Shown here in pieces: positions 26,142-35,502 of a stretch of DNA of 64,000 nt. Each line of letters starts with the position of its first letter. The stretch's first letter is position 1. The position numbers and the translations under genes are program-made. The notes below the pieces were generated by a model. That model ran no database searches. It was given only the letters and a program-made list of their open reading frames with translations, and was not told where the DNA came from. This DNA comes from DAOLCO01 sp964612555 (GTDB lineage Bacteria > Bdellovibrionota_C > UBA2361 > SZUA-149 > DAOLCO01), in NCBI GenBank assembly GCA_964612555.1, contig CAZTBW010000008.1, forward strand, positions 115,307 through 179,306, read 5' to 3'.

Positions 26142-27128
26142 ATGAGTATGCGTACGTTATTTTCACATGTTGCATTGAGTCTTCTGGCTCTTGGGTTTGC
26201 AACTTCTGCTGCTGCAGATGATCAAGTGGATTACAGTGGTTGGAATGTGGGCATCGGTGGTGGTGCAATTTTGTTCGAGCAGGATGAAGAGCTTGAGCCA
26301 ACGCACCTTTATGGAGTTACTGTTGGGTATGATTTTGATAACAGATGGACACTGGAAGGTGGTATCTCTTATCTTCCGTATGTAAAAGCGAATTTGAGAG
26401 ATTTCATCCCTGCATATCCTGCTTCTGGTTTCAGAGTTGATGGTGGTTCAACATGGAGTCTAAGACTTACTGCTGATCTGCTTTATCACCTGGTTTCAAA
26501 CCCTGCCAGCAGCTTTGACCCATTTGTTGGTCTTACCGCGGGTGCTGCCTACTACGGTGATAAAATGGAAAATGATCAGAACTGGGATCCTTTCTATGGT
26601 GTTGGAGCTGGTATGACCTACTGGTTAACCAATGGTCTTGGTATCAGAGGTGATTACAAGTTTGTAGTTGCTGGTCACGATACTGAGCTAAATCACCTTT
26701 TCCTTCTATCTCTAACATACAGCTGGGGAAGAAGAGCAAAGGCGATTGCTGCCGGAGCTGAGTCAGATAGTCTTTCAATGGGCGAAGCAAATCCAAATCT
26801 AAAGCCTATTTACTTTGCGTTTGATTCATCTTCTCTGTCTGCTCAGGCAAAGCAAGTACTTAAGGAAAATGCAGATTATCTTTCTGCTAACCCTGGTACT
26901 AAAGTTGTTCTTGAAGGACATTGCGATGAGAGAGGTACTGAAGAGTATAACCTTGCTCTTGGAGAAAGAAGATCTCGTTCAGCGTTTGATTACCTCAGAA
27001 GTTTAGGAGTATCTCCTGACAGAATGAGCACTGTAAGTTATGGTGAGTCTCGTCCAGCTGATCTTGGAAAGAACGAAGCCGCATATGCAAGAAACAGAAG
27101 AGTGGAGTGTGTAGAGCTTCCTCGATAA
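26142..27128 (+). CDS. OmpA-family outer membrane protein (beta-barrel plus peptidoglycan-binding domain)
   Basis: A 328-residue exported protein. Residues 1-24 are a signal peptide (LSLLALGFATSAAA then DDQ). Residues ~28-195 form an eight-stranded-barrel-like region with alternating aromatic strands (VGYDFDNRWTLEGGISYLPY, GLGIRGDYKFVVAG). After a short linker, the OmpA/Pal domain (~228-325) has YFAFDSSSLS, GHCDERGTEEYNLALGERR and the peptidoglycan-binding NRRVE; the CDERGT wording is the Pal type. It anchors the outer membrane to peptidoglycan. ATG 26142 follows a strong AAGGAGAG; the longer upstream frame is not used. Regulation through the folded leader upstream is possible, and a strong terminator follows. 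Confidence 0.92.
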   Translation: MSMRTLFSHVALSLLALGFATSAAADDQVDYSGWNVGIGGGAILFEQDEELEPTHLYGVTVGYDFDNRWTLEGGISYLPYVKANLRDFIPAYPASGFRVDGGSTWSLRLTADLLYHLVSNPASSFDPFVGLTAGAAYYGDKMENDQNWDPFYGVGAGMTYWLTNGLGIRGDYKFVVAGHDTELNHLFLLSLTYSWGRRAKAIAAGAESDSLSMGEANPNLKPIYFAFDSSSLSAQAKQVLKENADYLSANPGTKVVLEGHCDERGTEEYNLALGERRSRSAFDYLRSLGVSPDRMSTVSYGESRPADLGKNEAAYARNRRVECVELPR

Positions 27129-27149
27129 TTGCTTCTTGTTGTTGTTGAA

Positions 27150-27187
27150 AAGGGACTCTGAGGCTTTGTCTTCGGAGTCCCTTTTTT
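27150..27187 (+). terminator. Rho-independent terminator after the ompA-like gene
   Basis: A 9-bp perfect stem AAGGGACTC (27150-27158) with GAGTCCCTT (27175-27183), extended by further partial pairing towards the loop, is followed by a six-T run (27182-27187). It lies 21 bases after the ompA-like stop. Confidence 0.88.
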
Positions 27188-27251
27188 AATTTTTTAATTT
27201 AATGCGCCCCTTTTTTAGTAATCTGGTGATTCCAAACTTGTTTTCGTCACT

Positions 27252-28184
27252 ATGAAAAGAGTTGTCGGATTTGGTGTATTTTTTTTACTTCTTTTGGCAG
27301 TGTGTGCGTATTTCGCTAAAAACCTGCTCAGTACACAGTACACGTACTTTCCTGATTCCGGAAATAGAACATACGTTGGTACGTTTTCGGATACGGATGT
27401 CTTGAATGGAAAAATTCCTGGCAGCCATTTCTTCCTTGCTCGTACAGAAGAAGCCGGAAGGTTTTTATTCTCGGTACTCGCCCCCGGACAAACACCTGTA
27501 AAGATAAAATCTCGTGAGATTCAAGCGAATGAAGAGCAGGAAGGAGCTCGTTTTGAACCACTACTGATCGAACCTCTGCATGAGTGTAGAATGAGTGGTG
27601 CTCTTGATAGTGGGGTATTAAAAGGAGTTTTCATTTGTAAGGATGGGGCGAAAACCGCATTTTCAGCAAAAAGCAGTGAGGCTTCAATTTCGAATATATA
27701 TTCTATGGAGCAGGCTTCGTACTCAGACCCGGAAATCAGAAAACTTTTGTCTCGATTATCTCATGTTCAGTTACTTGAAGAGTATGTAAGGGAGCTAGAG
27801 GAGAGAGAGTTTTCAGGCAGGGAAGAGCTCGCAAAATTCGATCTGATCGAGGAGAATTCAGGAGATCTGCAAAAAGAGATAAAAACCCTTGGTGATGAGA
27901 TCTCCAGACGTGAAGGGGAAATTGCCGAGCTTGAGAAGAAAAGGGAGCGTACCTCGGTAGATAGAAATCAATTGTTTCGGGTAACTGAGAGAGGAGTTGA
28001 AGTTGAGCTTGAGAGAAGACTTTCACGTATGGAGTATGATGTGCTTCTAAAAAACAGAAATGAACAGGATGGGACGGTACGGGGTGATGCTTTTGAACCG
28101 TATGAGTTTGAAAAGCCTTCCAATGAAGATGAAAATGAGAGTAGATCGGGAACGGATAAAGAATGGTGGAAGGCACTTGATTAG
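27252..28184 (+). CDS. Unknown membrane-anchored protein with C-terminal coiled coil
   Basis: A 310-residue protein not matching a family I know. Residues 4-24 form a signal anchor or signal peptide (VVGFGVFFLLLLAVCAYFA). Residues ~30-145 look like a beta-rich exported domain (YVGTFSDTDVLNGKIPG, HECRMSGALDSGVLKGVFIC, with two Cys that could form a disulfide). Residues ~165-260 are heptad-like and highly charged (LQKEIKTLGDEISRREGEIA), suggesting a coiled coil. The tail is acidic and disordered. The next gene follows one base later and encodes a protein of the same layout, so the two probably act together in the envelope. The preceding terminator separates them from the ompA-like gene. Confidence 0.65.
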   Translation: MKRVVGFGVFFLLLLAVCAYFAKNLLSTQYTYFPDSGNRTYVGTFSDTDVLNGKIPGSHFFLARTEEAGRFLFSVLAPGQTPVKIKSREIQANEEQEGARFEPLLIEPLHECRMSGALDSGVLKGVFICKDGAKTAFSAKSSEASISNIYSMEQASYSDPEIRKLLSRLSHVQLLEEYVRELEEREFSGREELAKFDLIEENSGDLQKEIKTLGDEISRREGEIAELEKKRERTSVDRNQLFRVTERGVEVELERRLSRMEYDVLLKNRNEQDGTVRGDAFEPYEFEKPSNEDENESRSGTDKEWWKALD

Positions 28185-28185
28185 T

Positions 28186-28908
28186 ATGAGAATTTGCAAC
28201 ATTTTTTTTCTACCGACTTTTTTTCTATGTGTTTTTAATGAAACAGTTTCTGCTACAAACAAGGAACATACTACTGAGGTATATGTTGCTTCTTTCAGTT
28301 CTGAAGTAGCACCTTCTGATGTTTGTGGGGTTCTGTTCAACTCTTCCGGCAGTATGAGCATGGGGTGCAGCAGTTTTTTGATGCTTTCCGGAGATGATTC
28401 TTCTAAAGAGACAAAAAAATATTTGCTGGCACTGCCCCTCGCTTCCGGGAACAAGGAGTTTATTCAAGGCAGTACGGAAGTATATCTTTTATTAATGATG
28501 AGGGGAGAAGAGACAAACGAAGAATTTTTCCCGCTTCAAACAGTAGATAGAAAAAATATTTTTTCTGCAACTTCTGCAAACGAAAGTCAGTTTAGTGAAA
28601 TAATTTTAAAACTTGAGAAAGAACAAAAACAACTCGAAGAAAATGTTCAGATGGTACAAAGTAATCTTGATAAGAGACAGGCGGGTCTTCTTAAAACGGT
28701 CGAAGGTCAGGAGTATGCAAGGTTGAAAAAAACGAACGAAGAATTGCTTTTATATCAAATTCAACTTGAAGATTTTGTTACTTTATCTGAGAAGCGAATG
28801 AGCTCATTTATGAAAAATTCCGCTCGTACTTCCTCTGAGCATAAGACTATAAAAAATGATTTATCATCCAGGATTAAAAAGCTTGTAGAGATGTCGTTGA
28901 GTAAATAA
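28186..28908 (+). CDS. Unknown exported protein with C-terminal coiled coil
   Basis: A 240-residue protein without a recognised family. Residues 1-21 form a signal peptide (CNIFFLPTFFLCVFNETVSA). A ~120-residue extracytoplasmic domain follows (VYVASFSSEVAPSDVCGVLF, MGCSSFLM; again two Cys). Residues ~135-235 form a long charged coiled coil (LKLEKEQKQLEENVQMVQSN). The frame extends upstream to 28060 inside the previous gene, but ATG 28186, one base after that gene's stop, places the signal peptide at the N-terminus. Shared layout and spacing with the gene before it suggest a co-expressed, possibly interacting pair. Confidence 0.65.
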   Translation: MRICNIFFLPTFFLCVFNETVSATNKEHTTEVYVASFSSEVAPSDVCGVLFNSSGSMSMGCSSFLMLSGDDSSKETKKYLLALPLASGNKEFIQGSTEVYLLLMMRGEETNEEFFPLQTVDRKNIFSATSANESQFSEIILKLEKEQKQLEENVQMVQSNLDKRQAGLLKTVEGQEYARLKKTNEELLLYQIQLEDFVTLSEKRMSSFMKNSARTSSEHKTIKNDLSSRIKKLVEMSLSK

Positions 28909-28951
28909 TATAGCCGGGTAAATAATATATTTAGGTAAATGGTGTAAGGTT

Positions 28952-31387
28952 TTACCAGAGCTTGAAATTTCCTCTTTTGGGTGTCTCCGTATCTTCTGCG
29001 TAATATTCCGAATAGGCATCCCGATAATAATAGTAGTGCTGACCTTTGGCGACATCAACACCGTTTAGAATAGCCCCAAGTATTTTCCCTCCGACCTGAG
29101 TAATCCTGTTTCTTGCTTCCTTGGCAACCCCATGATCTGTTTTATGTCCACGGATAACAAAAACTACTCCGTCCACAACACGTGAAAGAATCACCGCATC
29201 CGTGACCGGTAGAACAGGGGGTGAGTCGATAAGAACAAATTCAAACTTTTCTTTTAACAGAGCGACCAGGTCTTTCATCTTGTTTGACCCAAGAAGTTCG
29301 GCGGGGTTGGGAGGTTTGGTGCCGGCAGGTATTATTTTTAATTTTTCATGTCTCGTAGGATAAATCGCCTCTTCAAGAGCGCAGTGTTCGGTAAGAATAT
29401 CTACAAGCCCTGGCGCATCTCCTGGTACGCCGAAGTTTTTATGAAGTGCCGATCTTCTAAGGTCACAATCTATGAGTACCGCTGAGCTTACCGAGCCTGC
29501 TATGGTAACGGCAAGGTTGCTGCTGACACTTGTTTTTCCTTCACCTTTTCTGGAGCTGGTAACCAGAATGACTCGAGGAGGTGTATCTGCGGATGAGAGA
29601 AGTAAGGACGTTCGAACTGCTCTGAAGGCTTCGCTGGCAATTGAGAACGGAGCATCAAGGGTAACCAGATTTGTTTCTGGTTTACTTGTTGCGGGCGTTA
29701 GTTTGGAAAGCTCGTTAGTATCATTCAACTCTGGTTGAATTCCCGAGCCAATTTTTTTAACCGAAGAGTTTTGACCTGGTAATTCTCTTAATCTTCCAGA
29801 AGTGGGATCTTGCATAACGCTCTCGGAATCAAATAAGGGAACCACCCCAAGGGATGGTATTTGTAACATCCTCTTCATTTCTTCCGGAGTTTCGAGGGTT
29901 CGGTTAAGTCCATCAATAACAAGGGCAAGCCCAAAACCGAATACCGGTCCTATAAAAAGTGCAAGTAAAAAATTTAACATCTTTCTTGGACTTGAAGGTC
30001 CTGAAGGTACTGCAGCCTGATCAGTAAGGGTAATGTTGTTTGTTTCACTCTCGGCACTAATTTGGGTTTCTTTAAGCTGTCTCAAGACCGACTGATGCAG
30101 ATCTTTTAAAGATTCAAATTCACGTTTCATGGTATTAAATTTAACCATTTTTCGAGAGAGGTCGAAGGTTTGGCTTTTTTGTAGTTCCAGTTCTCTCTTT
30201 AGTTCTTCTTCGGTTGCAAGATCTGCCTTGTATTGAGATTCCGCTGCCCTTAGTATAATTTTGGTTTGTTGTTCAATATTTCTCTTAAGTGAGTCAATCT
30301 CAGCACGCATTTGAACCATTCTGGGATAGCCTGGTTTGAACTTTTCCCCCAGTTTCGCATACTCGGCTTCGACTGAACGCAAGCGCAGACGAAGATCTTC
30401 AAGGCCTTTACTGTCTGAAAATGATGAAGATATAGAACTACCCGATTTCGCCTCGTTGTAAGTGGCTTCGGATTTTATTCTTTTTGAGGTTGCATCAGTA
30501 AGTAGTTTGTTAAGTTCTGACATTTTTCGGTTCAGAATGTTTTCATTATCATTCAGGGATACGATAGTGTTATCTTCCGAATACTGGGCGATTTCCTGTT
30601 CAACTAAAGATACCTTGGATGCGAGCTCTCCTGCCTGCTCACGAAGGAAGAATAAACTGGCAAGAGCAGTCTTTTGTTTTTCTTCTCGTGCGAGATTTAT
30701 GAAATGTTGACTATGAAGATTTGCAATTTCGGCAGATAAGGAAGGGTTTGCTGTGGTTACTTTTGCTTTTACAAGAAATGTTCTCTTAACGGGTTCTATC
30801 TTAATTATGCCAAGATAGGACTTTAAGAGTCTAATCGGATGATTATAGGCAGCGTTCTTATTACCCCCGGTGTCTTCTTCTTGTGAGGGAAGGATAGAGC
30901 TGATCAAACCGGAAAAAAAACTTTTTATACCTCTGCTTTCATTCAGATACGCCTTGATTTTCTCTCCTGAGCGTGAGTCTGAAAGAACTCGGTCTGCAAG
31001 GGTAAGTCTGGTTAACAACTTGAACTGAGTTTCAAGGTAGTCTTGTTTTTCAGTTTGACGGGCAAGGGTATCTTCAAGCCCGGCTCCATACAGGGTTGGA
31101 GAGTGAGATCCGATACTGAGCTCGGTCTCGGCGGTATATAAAGGGGTTACCAGAAAGGAGTAAAGGGTGCTGAGAGAAAGTATGACCAGACTTATTGAAA
31201 TAACAAGTTTTCGATGAGCAAGAAGAACACGAAAATACTTATGAAGTGGGTGTTCTTCCTGGAACGGGGTGCCATTCAGGCTCGAACCAATCTGTATTTC
31301 AACATTCTGAGGGTTCTCAAGGTGACCATTCCTGTACCCGTGATTTCTGACATTCTGACTTAACTCGTAATTTCCAGGAGAAGACAA
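28952..31387 (-). CDS. Polysaccharide co-polymerase / BY-type tyrosine autokinase (Wzc/ExoP-like)
   Basis: An 811-residue inner-membrane protein controlling export and chain length of a surface polysaccharide. The N-terminal Wzz domain has TM1 at ~60-80, a long periplasmic coiled coil (~150-440) and TM2 near 470 preceded by the proline-rich PSGPSSPRKML. The cytoplasmic kinase domain has Walker A SSRKGEGKTS (~613-622), A' VLIDCDLRRSALH and Walker B FVLIDSPPVLPVTDA. The C-terminal tyrosine cluster HYYYYRDAYSEYYAED (~785-800) is the autophosphorylation site. It lies downstream of a Wza-like gene, from which a 163-base gap with a hairpin separates it. Both parts of the kinase are fused, as in Gram-negative Wzc. 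Confidence 0.93.
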   Translation of the reverse strand: MSSPGNYELSQNVRNHGYRNGHLENPQNVEIQIGSSLNGTPFQEEHPLHKYFRVLLAHRKLVISISLVILSLSTLYSFLVTPLYTAETELSIGSHSPTLYGAGLEDTLARQTEKQDYLETQFKLLTRLTLADRVLSDSRSGEKIKAYLNESRGIKSFFSGLISSILPSQEEDTGGNKNAAYNHPIRLLKSYLGIIKIEPVKRTFLVKAKVTTANPSLSAEIANLHSQHFINLAREEKQKTALASLFFLREQAGELASKVSLVEQEIAQYSEDNTIVSLNDNENILNRKMSELNKLLTDATSKRIKSEATYNEAKSGSSISSSFSDSKGLEDLRLRLRSVEAEYAKLGEKFKPGYPRMVQMRAEIDSLKRNIEQQTKIILRAAESQYKADLATEEELKRELELQKSQTFDLSRKMVKFNTMKREFESLKDLHQSVLRQLKETQISAESETNNITLTDQAAVPSGPSSPRKMLNFLLALFIGPVFGFGLALVIDGLNRTLETPEEMKRMLQIPSLGVVPLFDSESVMQDPTSGRLRELPGQNSSVKKIGSGIQPELNDTNELSKLTPATSKPETNLVTLDAPFSIASEAFRAVRTSLLLSSADTPPRVILVTSSRKGEGKTSVSSNLAVTIAGSVSSAVLIDCDLRRSALHKNFGVPGDAPGLVDILTEHCALEEAIYPTRHEKLKIIPAGTKPPNPAELLGSNKMKDLVALLKEKFEFVLIDSPPVLPVTDAVILSRVVDGVVFVIRGHKTDHGVAKEARNRITQVGGKILGAILNGVDVAKGQHYYYYRDAYSEYYAEDTETPKRGNFKLW

Positions 31388-31516
31388 AGCACTTAATTCC
31401 TTTTATCGATACATCAAATAAGTGCCGTATCCTACCTGATTTTAAGCAGGGACGATAGTTTCTACTTGAAATTTATTTAAAAGCATAAGATATAAATTAC
31501 ATAAGAAACCTCTAAT

Positions 31517-31552
31517 AACCCTCGGTGCCATTGCTCAAAAATAACGAGGGTT
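31517..31552. other. Hairpin at the end of the wza-like gene
   Basis: AACCCTCG (31517-31524) pairs with CGAGGGTT (31545-31552), reaching into the stop codon of the wza-like gene on the minus strand. No T-run follows on either strand, so it is not a classical terminator. It could stabilise the upstream message or dampen read-through to the kinase gene. Confidence 0.4.
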
Positions 31553-32837
31553 AAGGTCCTGTCGTAATAGGTGCAAAGAGCCTTCCCAGGAGTGAACTGA
31601 TGATAGTGGTTATTTGATTAACGACAAACCTGCCCCGAGCACTGGGCACCCGAATAAGATCCCCGTCTCTCAGTCTGACATCTTTTTCTTCCTGTGCATT
31701 AATTTTATCCACGTTCAGAACAATCATAGCTTTTTCCCCTGAACCAAGCTCACGTATTACTTCCACAATTTCTGCATTGGCTGGATAACTGAAGCCACCC
31801 GCACCCGCAATTGCACCTGATAAGGTAGTTCTTGATGAAAGTGGGAAAGAGCCTGGGGTTTTTACTTCACCTTCAATCTGAATTTTACCTGCCTCAGGAA
31901 CCACAATGGTATCACCAGCACGCAATGGTACCGTCAGTGGAGAATCGTCAACGCTGCCAACAAGATCATCAAAAGCGATCTCAATCCCATTTCTGACACC
32001 TGTCAGTTCTTGAGGGTCGAGAGATTCTATGAAGGGCTCCGAGGTAGTCGCTTTTGCGTTTGCTAACTCAGAAGATTCTATCATTTCAGAAGGTGAAACA
32101 CTCTCATTACTTGTGCTATCATCGTCTATGGTATTATCCTTGGATAAAGCCGAAGCTCTTTCCGGTATTAATATGATAGTACCTGAGGCTCGTTCTGTTC
32201 TTCCGCCCGCTTCAGAAATAAGTTCAATTAGTGAATAGTTGTCTCTTGACAAGGGGTACGCACCGGGTTTTGAAACTTCTCCAACTACCCATACTTTATG
32301 TGCAGCATATTGATCTATGAAAAGTTGTACCTGAGGGCTGTGCATATATGTGTTAAGCTTTTTTGTAATTTCCTGTTGTAATTCATCTTCTGTGAGTCCG
32401 ATAGCCTTGATCTGTCCAAGAAGCGGTAATGAAATATTTCCATCAGGACGGACCCGAACTTTTCGGTTCAGTTCTTCTGTTTCAAATACGAACAGTTCAA
32501 GTATGTCGCCAATACCTATGCGGTAGGTGGCACTTCCGCTTGGTTTAATGCTGTCCGATCGTTCTTTAGTGAGGTTTTTAAGCCGCTCTTTGTGTTTATT
32601 CTCCAGGGAATAAAATGCATCTTTACCCAAGTAGCGTTTTTTGTCTTTTTCAACAGCATCATCCGTGGCGTTCTCTGTAGTGGTATCTGTAGATGTGAGT
32701 CGTGCCCTGCTTCCTTCCTTGCTCACAAGACTTGCCCGGGAAGGAGTGAAGCGCATGCATGCCTGAAAGCATAGTGACAAGAGCAGAAATGTGACAATGG
32801 TAAGAGTTTTGCTCTTGCGTAATACTGTAATTTTCAT
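31551..32837 (-). CDS. Polysaccharide export outer-membrane protein (Wza/KpsD family)
   Basis: A 428-residue exported protein. The N-terminus is a signal sequence ending LCFQACMRF; Cys27 could be lipidated, but FQAC is a non-standard lipobox. The Poly_export domain (~105-185) has YRIGIGDILELFVFETEELN and VRPDGNISLPLLGQI. Two SLBB domains follow: VWVVGEVSKPGAYPL (~195) and IQIEGEVKTPGSFPL (~330), separated by a Ser/Thr/Glu-rich insertion of about 75 residues. The C-terminal SLLGRLFAPITTGP may be the amphipathic outer-membrane helix. It would form the outer-membrane exit of the exopolysaccharide machine with the Wzc-like kinase encoded downstream. Its start overlaps the preceding gene by 4 bases. 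Confidence 0.9.
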   Translation of the reverse strand: MKITVLRKSKTLTIVTFLLLSLCFQACMRFTPSRASLVSKEGSRARLTSTDTTTENATDDAVEKDKKRYLGKDAFYSLENKHKERLKNLTKERSDSIKPSGSATYRIGIGDILELFVFETEELNRKVRVRPDGNISLPLLGQIKAIGLTEDELQQEITKKLNTYMHSPQVQLFIDQYAAHKVWVVGEVSKPGAYPLSRDNYSLIELISEAGGRTERASGTIILIPERASALSKDNTIDDDSTSNESVSPSEMIESSELANAKATTSEPFIESLDPQELTGVRNGIEIAFDDLVGSVDDSPLTVPLRAGDTIVVPEAGKIQIEGEVKTPGSFPLSSRTTLSGAIAGAGGFSYPANAEIVEVIRELGSGEKAMIVLNVDKINAQEEKDVRLRDGDLIRVPSARGRFVVNQITTIISSLLGRLFAPITTGP

Positions 32838-33928
32838 AGTTCTCCTTTTGAAATGTTGCTGAGGTCGAAAGATTTTGTAAATTCAGGTGAGAGCTTAAGT
32901 GATTTTCTGACAATTATTACATCAGTTCTGATTTTGAGCGCTTCATCGGGTAACATGTCAGTGTTTCCCTCCCAATGAGTTTTTTGAAAAGTCCAGAGAG
33001 AATCCTTACGGTGTGTCAGTGGAGAAGGGATGACGAGAAGAGTGGTATCTCTTCTGGCATCTTCAATAAGTGTATCGCAGGGAAAAGCAATCATGCTTAT
33101 ACTACCGGAACGCAAAGATCGCATGACCATCTCGGGAGTATTAAAAACCTTAAAGTAAATGGTGTTTGCCCGATTTCCTAAATTACCGGAAAATCCAAAA
33201 TAGTCGTTTCTTTCAAGCTTGATTTCTTCATTGGGGCGATACTCTACTATTCGAAAATGTCCAAAAAAAGGAGCATTGGTTCCTACTCCGGTGGATGCAC
33301 CAAAAATATCAGCGAGGGGTTTATTGATAATTGGAACCCTGGACATGATGTCAGGAAAATTTTGCATGGGCGACAGTAAATTAAAGTAAACGCTAAATCT
33401 GTCCTGATTGTCAGCAAAGTTGATTGAATGAATGTTATTTAGGGCTGATGATATGGTCGAGTTTGGTGAAAGGCTGGTCTGGTAGAGCGTACGGAGCGAG
33501 TCAAGGGAGTCTTTAACAACTGATGCGCTCATGTTTGTTTCTTTATCCAGTGGGGTACCCTTTGAGAACTCAACTTCCCAGATTTGTGAAATCTTTTCTG
33601 AGCGTAAGGGAAGTGTACGTGAAATCTTCTTTGCTCTTAGCGGGTACTCTCCCGGGTGCCCCTCGCCTGGCTTTTGAATGAGGGGAGTGCTTATATTTCT
33701 CATGATAAGCATCCCCACCGGTTCGCGTTCCCTTAGTGGTTCAATCTCCCCTGATGGTTCAGTCTGAATCTGGAGTTCGATTTTATGAGGAAGATAGGGA
33801 ACTGCTATGGATATGGAATCCTGCGCATTTGCTTGAGCGGGAAAAAAAACAGACGTGAATGATACTATCGTGATGACATGCAGAAAACATTTTAGGCAGC
33901 AGATGAGGGTTTTATTACTGATTTTCAT
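32834..33928 (-). CDS. Exported family-5 solute-binding-protein-like protein in the exopolysaccharide operon
   Basis: A 364-residue exported protein with a signal peptide (~1-36, ending FFPAQANAQ). From ~205 on it resembles the extracytoplasmic solute-binding family 5 (DppA/OppA): GHFRIVEYRPNEEIKLERND, then NTIYFKVFNTPEMVMRSLRSG. The N-terminal half has the expected start (VPYLPHKIELQIQTEPSG) but is short; normal members have 500-550 residues, so the C-terminal lobe is missing or replaced. It overlaps its neighbours by 4 bases on both sides, so it is an integral member of the export operon. No permease or ATPase gene is present. A role in periplasmic glycan recognition is possible but unproven. 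Confidence 0.65.
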   Translation of the reverse strand: MKISNKTLICCLKCFLHVITIVSFTSVFFPAQANAQDSISIAVPYLPHKIELQIQTEPSGEIEPLREREPVGMLIMRNISTPLIQKPGEGHPGEYPLRAKKISRTLPLRSEKISQIWEVEFSKGTPLDKETNMSASVVKDSLDSLRTLYQTSLSPNSTISSALNNIHSINFADNQDRFSVYFNLLSPMQNFPDIMSRVPIINKPLADIFGASTGVGTNAPFFGHFRIVEYRPNEEIKLERNDYFGFSGNLGNRANTIYFKVFNTPEMVMRSLRSGSISMIAFPCDTLIEDARRDTTLLVIPSPLTHRKDSLWTFQKTHWEGNTDMLPDEALKIRTDVIIVRKSLKLSPEFTKSFDLSNISKGEL

Positions 33929-35361
33929 TTCTCACCTGTGTGTTTGGTAAATACTTGCAGCAGCTCTCCCGCAGTATTTGAAATTATACCACCTAATGTG
34001 TTTCCGGCTTCAAAATATAGTTTGTTATACTGTCCGGGTGGTTGGGGGAGGAGGATGTATAAGAGTGGTCTCCCCATCATTTCTCCATGATTGAATTCGA
34101 GCTCTCCCGGATATGGTGAAAAAGTCATGTTATCGGGACTCGTCCAAAGTTTAATTTTTACAGAGTCAGGTATTATCTGCCCCGGAGCACCTGCGATTGT
34201 GATAAGAGATATTTGATCTGGTGCCGGAGCAAAAAAACCAAGATGGTCAGCTTTAAAATTGAGCTGCACGGAGGTTTTGCTCATGTCGTGATGCCAGTTA
34301 TACAACATTCCCGTAGAAGGGGATTTTCTGGAAAAATCAAAAGACTTTGCCACAGGTATCCGTCTGGAATTTGCATAGAGTGAGCTGACCCGGGCGGCAA
34401 ATTCCCCATTAGCAAATTTACTGTTAATAGAAGTGAAATGTTCTGATAGAAGGGTGTATATTCTGGAATGAAGGTTTGGGTTTTTGATAGTAACTTCGTG
34501 ACTTCCCAGAGATTGTAACATCTTGATGAATTTTTCTTTTTCAATCTGTCCCAGGCTCAGGTTATTTAATTCAAGCTCGATTATTTCAGAAATAATTTTC
34601 TGGAAAACATGTTCATAGTATCGAAACTCTTCCGGTCTGTTGTTTTTAAAAGCGTTTATCCAGTGATGTATGTCAGGGTACTTTTTTGGGATGATTAGTG
34701 AAAGCTCGTTTTCGTTTACAGGCATGCGTACCAGTTGATCCCGAATATGTGAGGAGGTGGTGGGCGAAAGCTCCTGATATTTTCTAAAAGTTGCCAGTGC
34801 AAGTTCTCTTTGTCCGATGTGATTATAAATAATGGCGCTTCGGTATATTGAGGTCAGATCCACGGGAGCCAGTTCCGAGACAAGAGAGAGTCTTTCAGGT
34901 ACGGTATGTTTACTCGCAGTGCTGCCGTTTTCGGAGTCACAAGAGCTTGCAAGTAGCGGAGACAGACTTTCTATGTCTGCTATACTGATGTGGTATACGG
35001 GATGTAAGGGGTTGTTCCGGGATGCTCTGAAAAAATGTTCCCGTGCGCTGCAAAATCTTTTTAGAGATTCTGTGCTGTCACTTGCTTTTAAGGCAAGGAG
35101 GAGCTGGGCTCTGCCGGCTTCATAGTGCATGGAGTGATGTGTGTGCATGCGTTCGGACAGGGAAGAAAGAGTCTTACTTGCCTTTTCAATATCTTGTTCC
35201 TGGGCAGTCCTCTCCCAGCTTGTGGAGGGTTCAAGACTTGCAGTTATTTTTTCACGAGCTGAATCAAGTGAAACAAGAGCGCTGACGATTCGCCATTCTC
35301 CTATCAGAGAAAATGTTACGATCGGAATAATGAAAATGGCAGTGACGAATTGTAATTGCAT
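33925..35361 (-). CDS. Unknown membrane-anchored protein, helical-repeat plus beta-rich domain, in the exopolysaccharide operon
   Basis: A 478-residue protein with one N-terminal membrane helix (~4-28). Residues ~30-230 are helical with tetratricopeptide-like spacing (YEAGRAQLLLALKASD, YRSAIIYNHIGQRELALATF). Residues ~330-470 look like a beta-sandwich (VQLNFKADHLGFFAPAPDQI, SVKIKLWTSPDNMTFSPYPG, YNKLYFEAGNTLGG). It is the first gene of the minus-strand export operon and overlaps the solute-binding-like gene by 4 bases. The frame opens at a TTG (35379); ATG 35361 is preferred. It faces the O-antigen polymerase gene, and TPR proteins commonly accompany such polymerases. The biochemical role is unknown. 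Confidence 0.65.
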   Translation of the reverse strand: MQLQFVTAIFIIPIVTFSLIGEWRIVSALVSLDSAREKITASLEPSTSWERTAQEQDIEKASKTLSSLSERMHTHHSMHYEAGRAQLLLALKASDSTESLKRFCSAREHFFRASRNNPLHPVYHISIADIESLSPLLASSCDSENGSTASKHTVPERLSLVSELAPVDLTSIYRSAIIYNHIGQRELALATFRKYQELSPTTSSHIRDQLVRMPVNENELSLIIPKKYPDIHHWINAFKNNRPEEFRYYEHVFQKIISEIIELELNNLSLGQIEKEKFIKMLQSLGSHEVTIKNPNLHSRIYTLLSEHFTSINSKFANGEFAARVSSLYANSRRIPVAKSFDFSRKSPSTGMLYNWHHDMSKTSVQLNFKADHLGFFAPAPDQISLITIAGAPGQIIPDSVKIKLWTSPDNMTFSPYPGELEFNHGEMMGRPLLYILLPQPPGQYNKLYFEAGNTLGGIISNTAGELLQVFTKHTGEK

Positions 35362-35502
35362 ACTCTTACCACTAAGCAAAGTAGCTCCCGAAAATAAAAG
35401 GCAGTCTACGAAAGCAAAAAATATTGAAGCAATTATGCATAGTTTTTAAGAGATTTTCAAGAAGTTGCATTTTTGATCATAATAGTGCACTACTCGTGGG
35501 TA

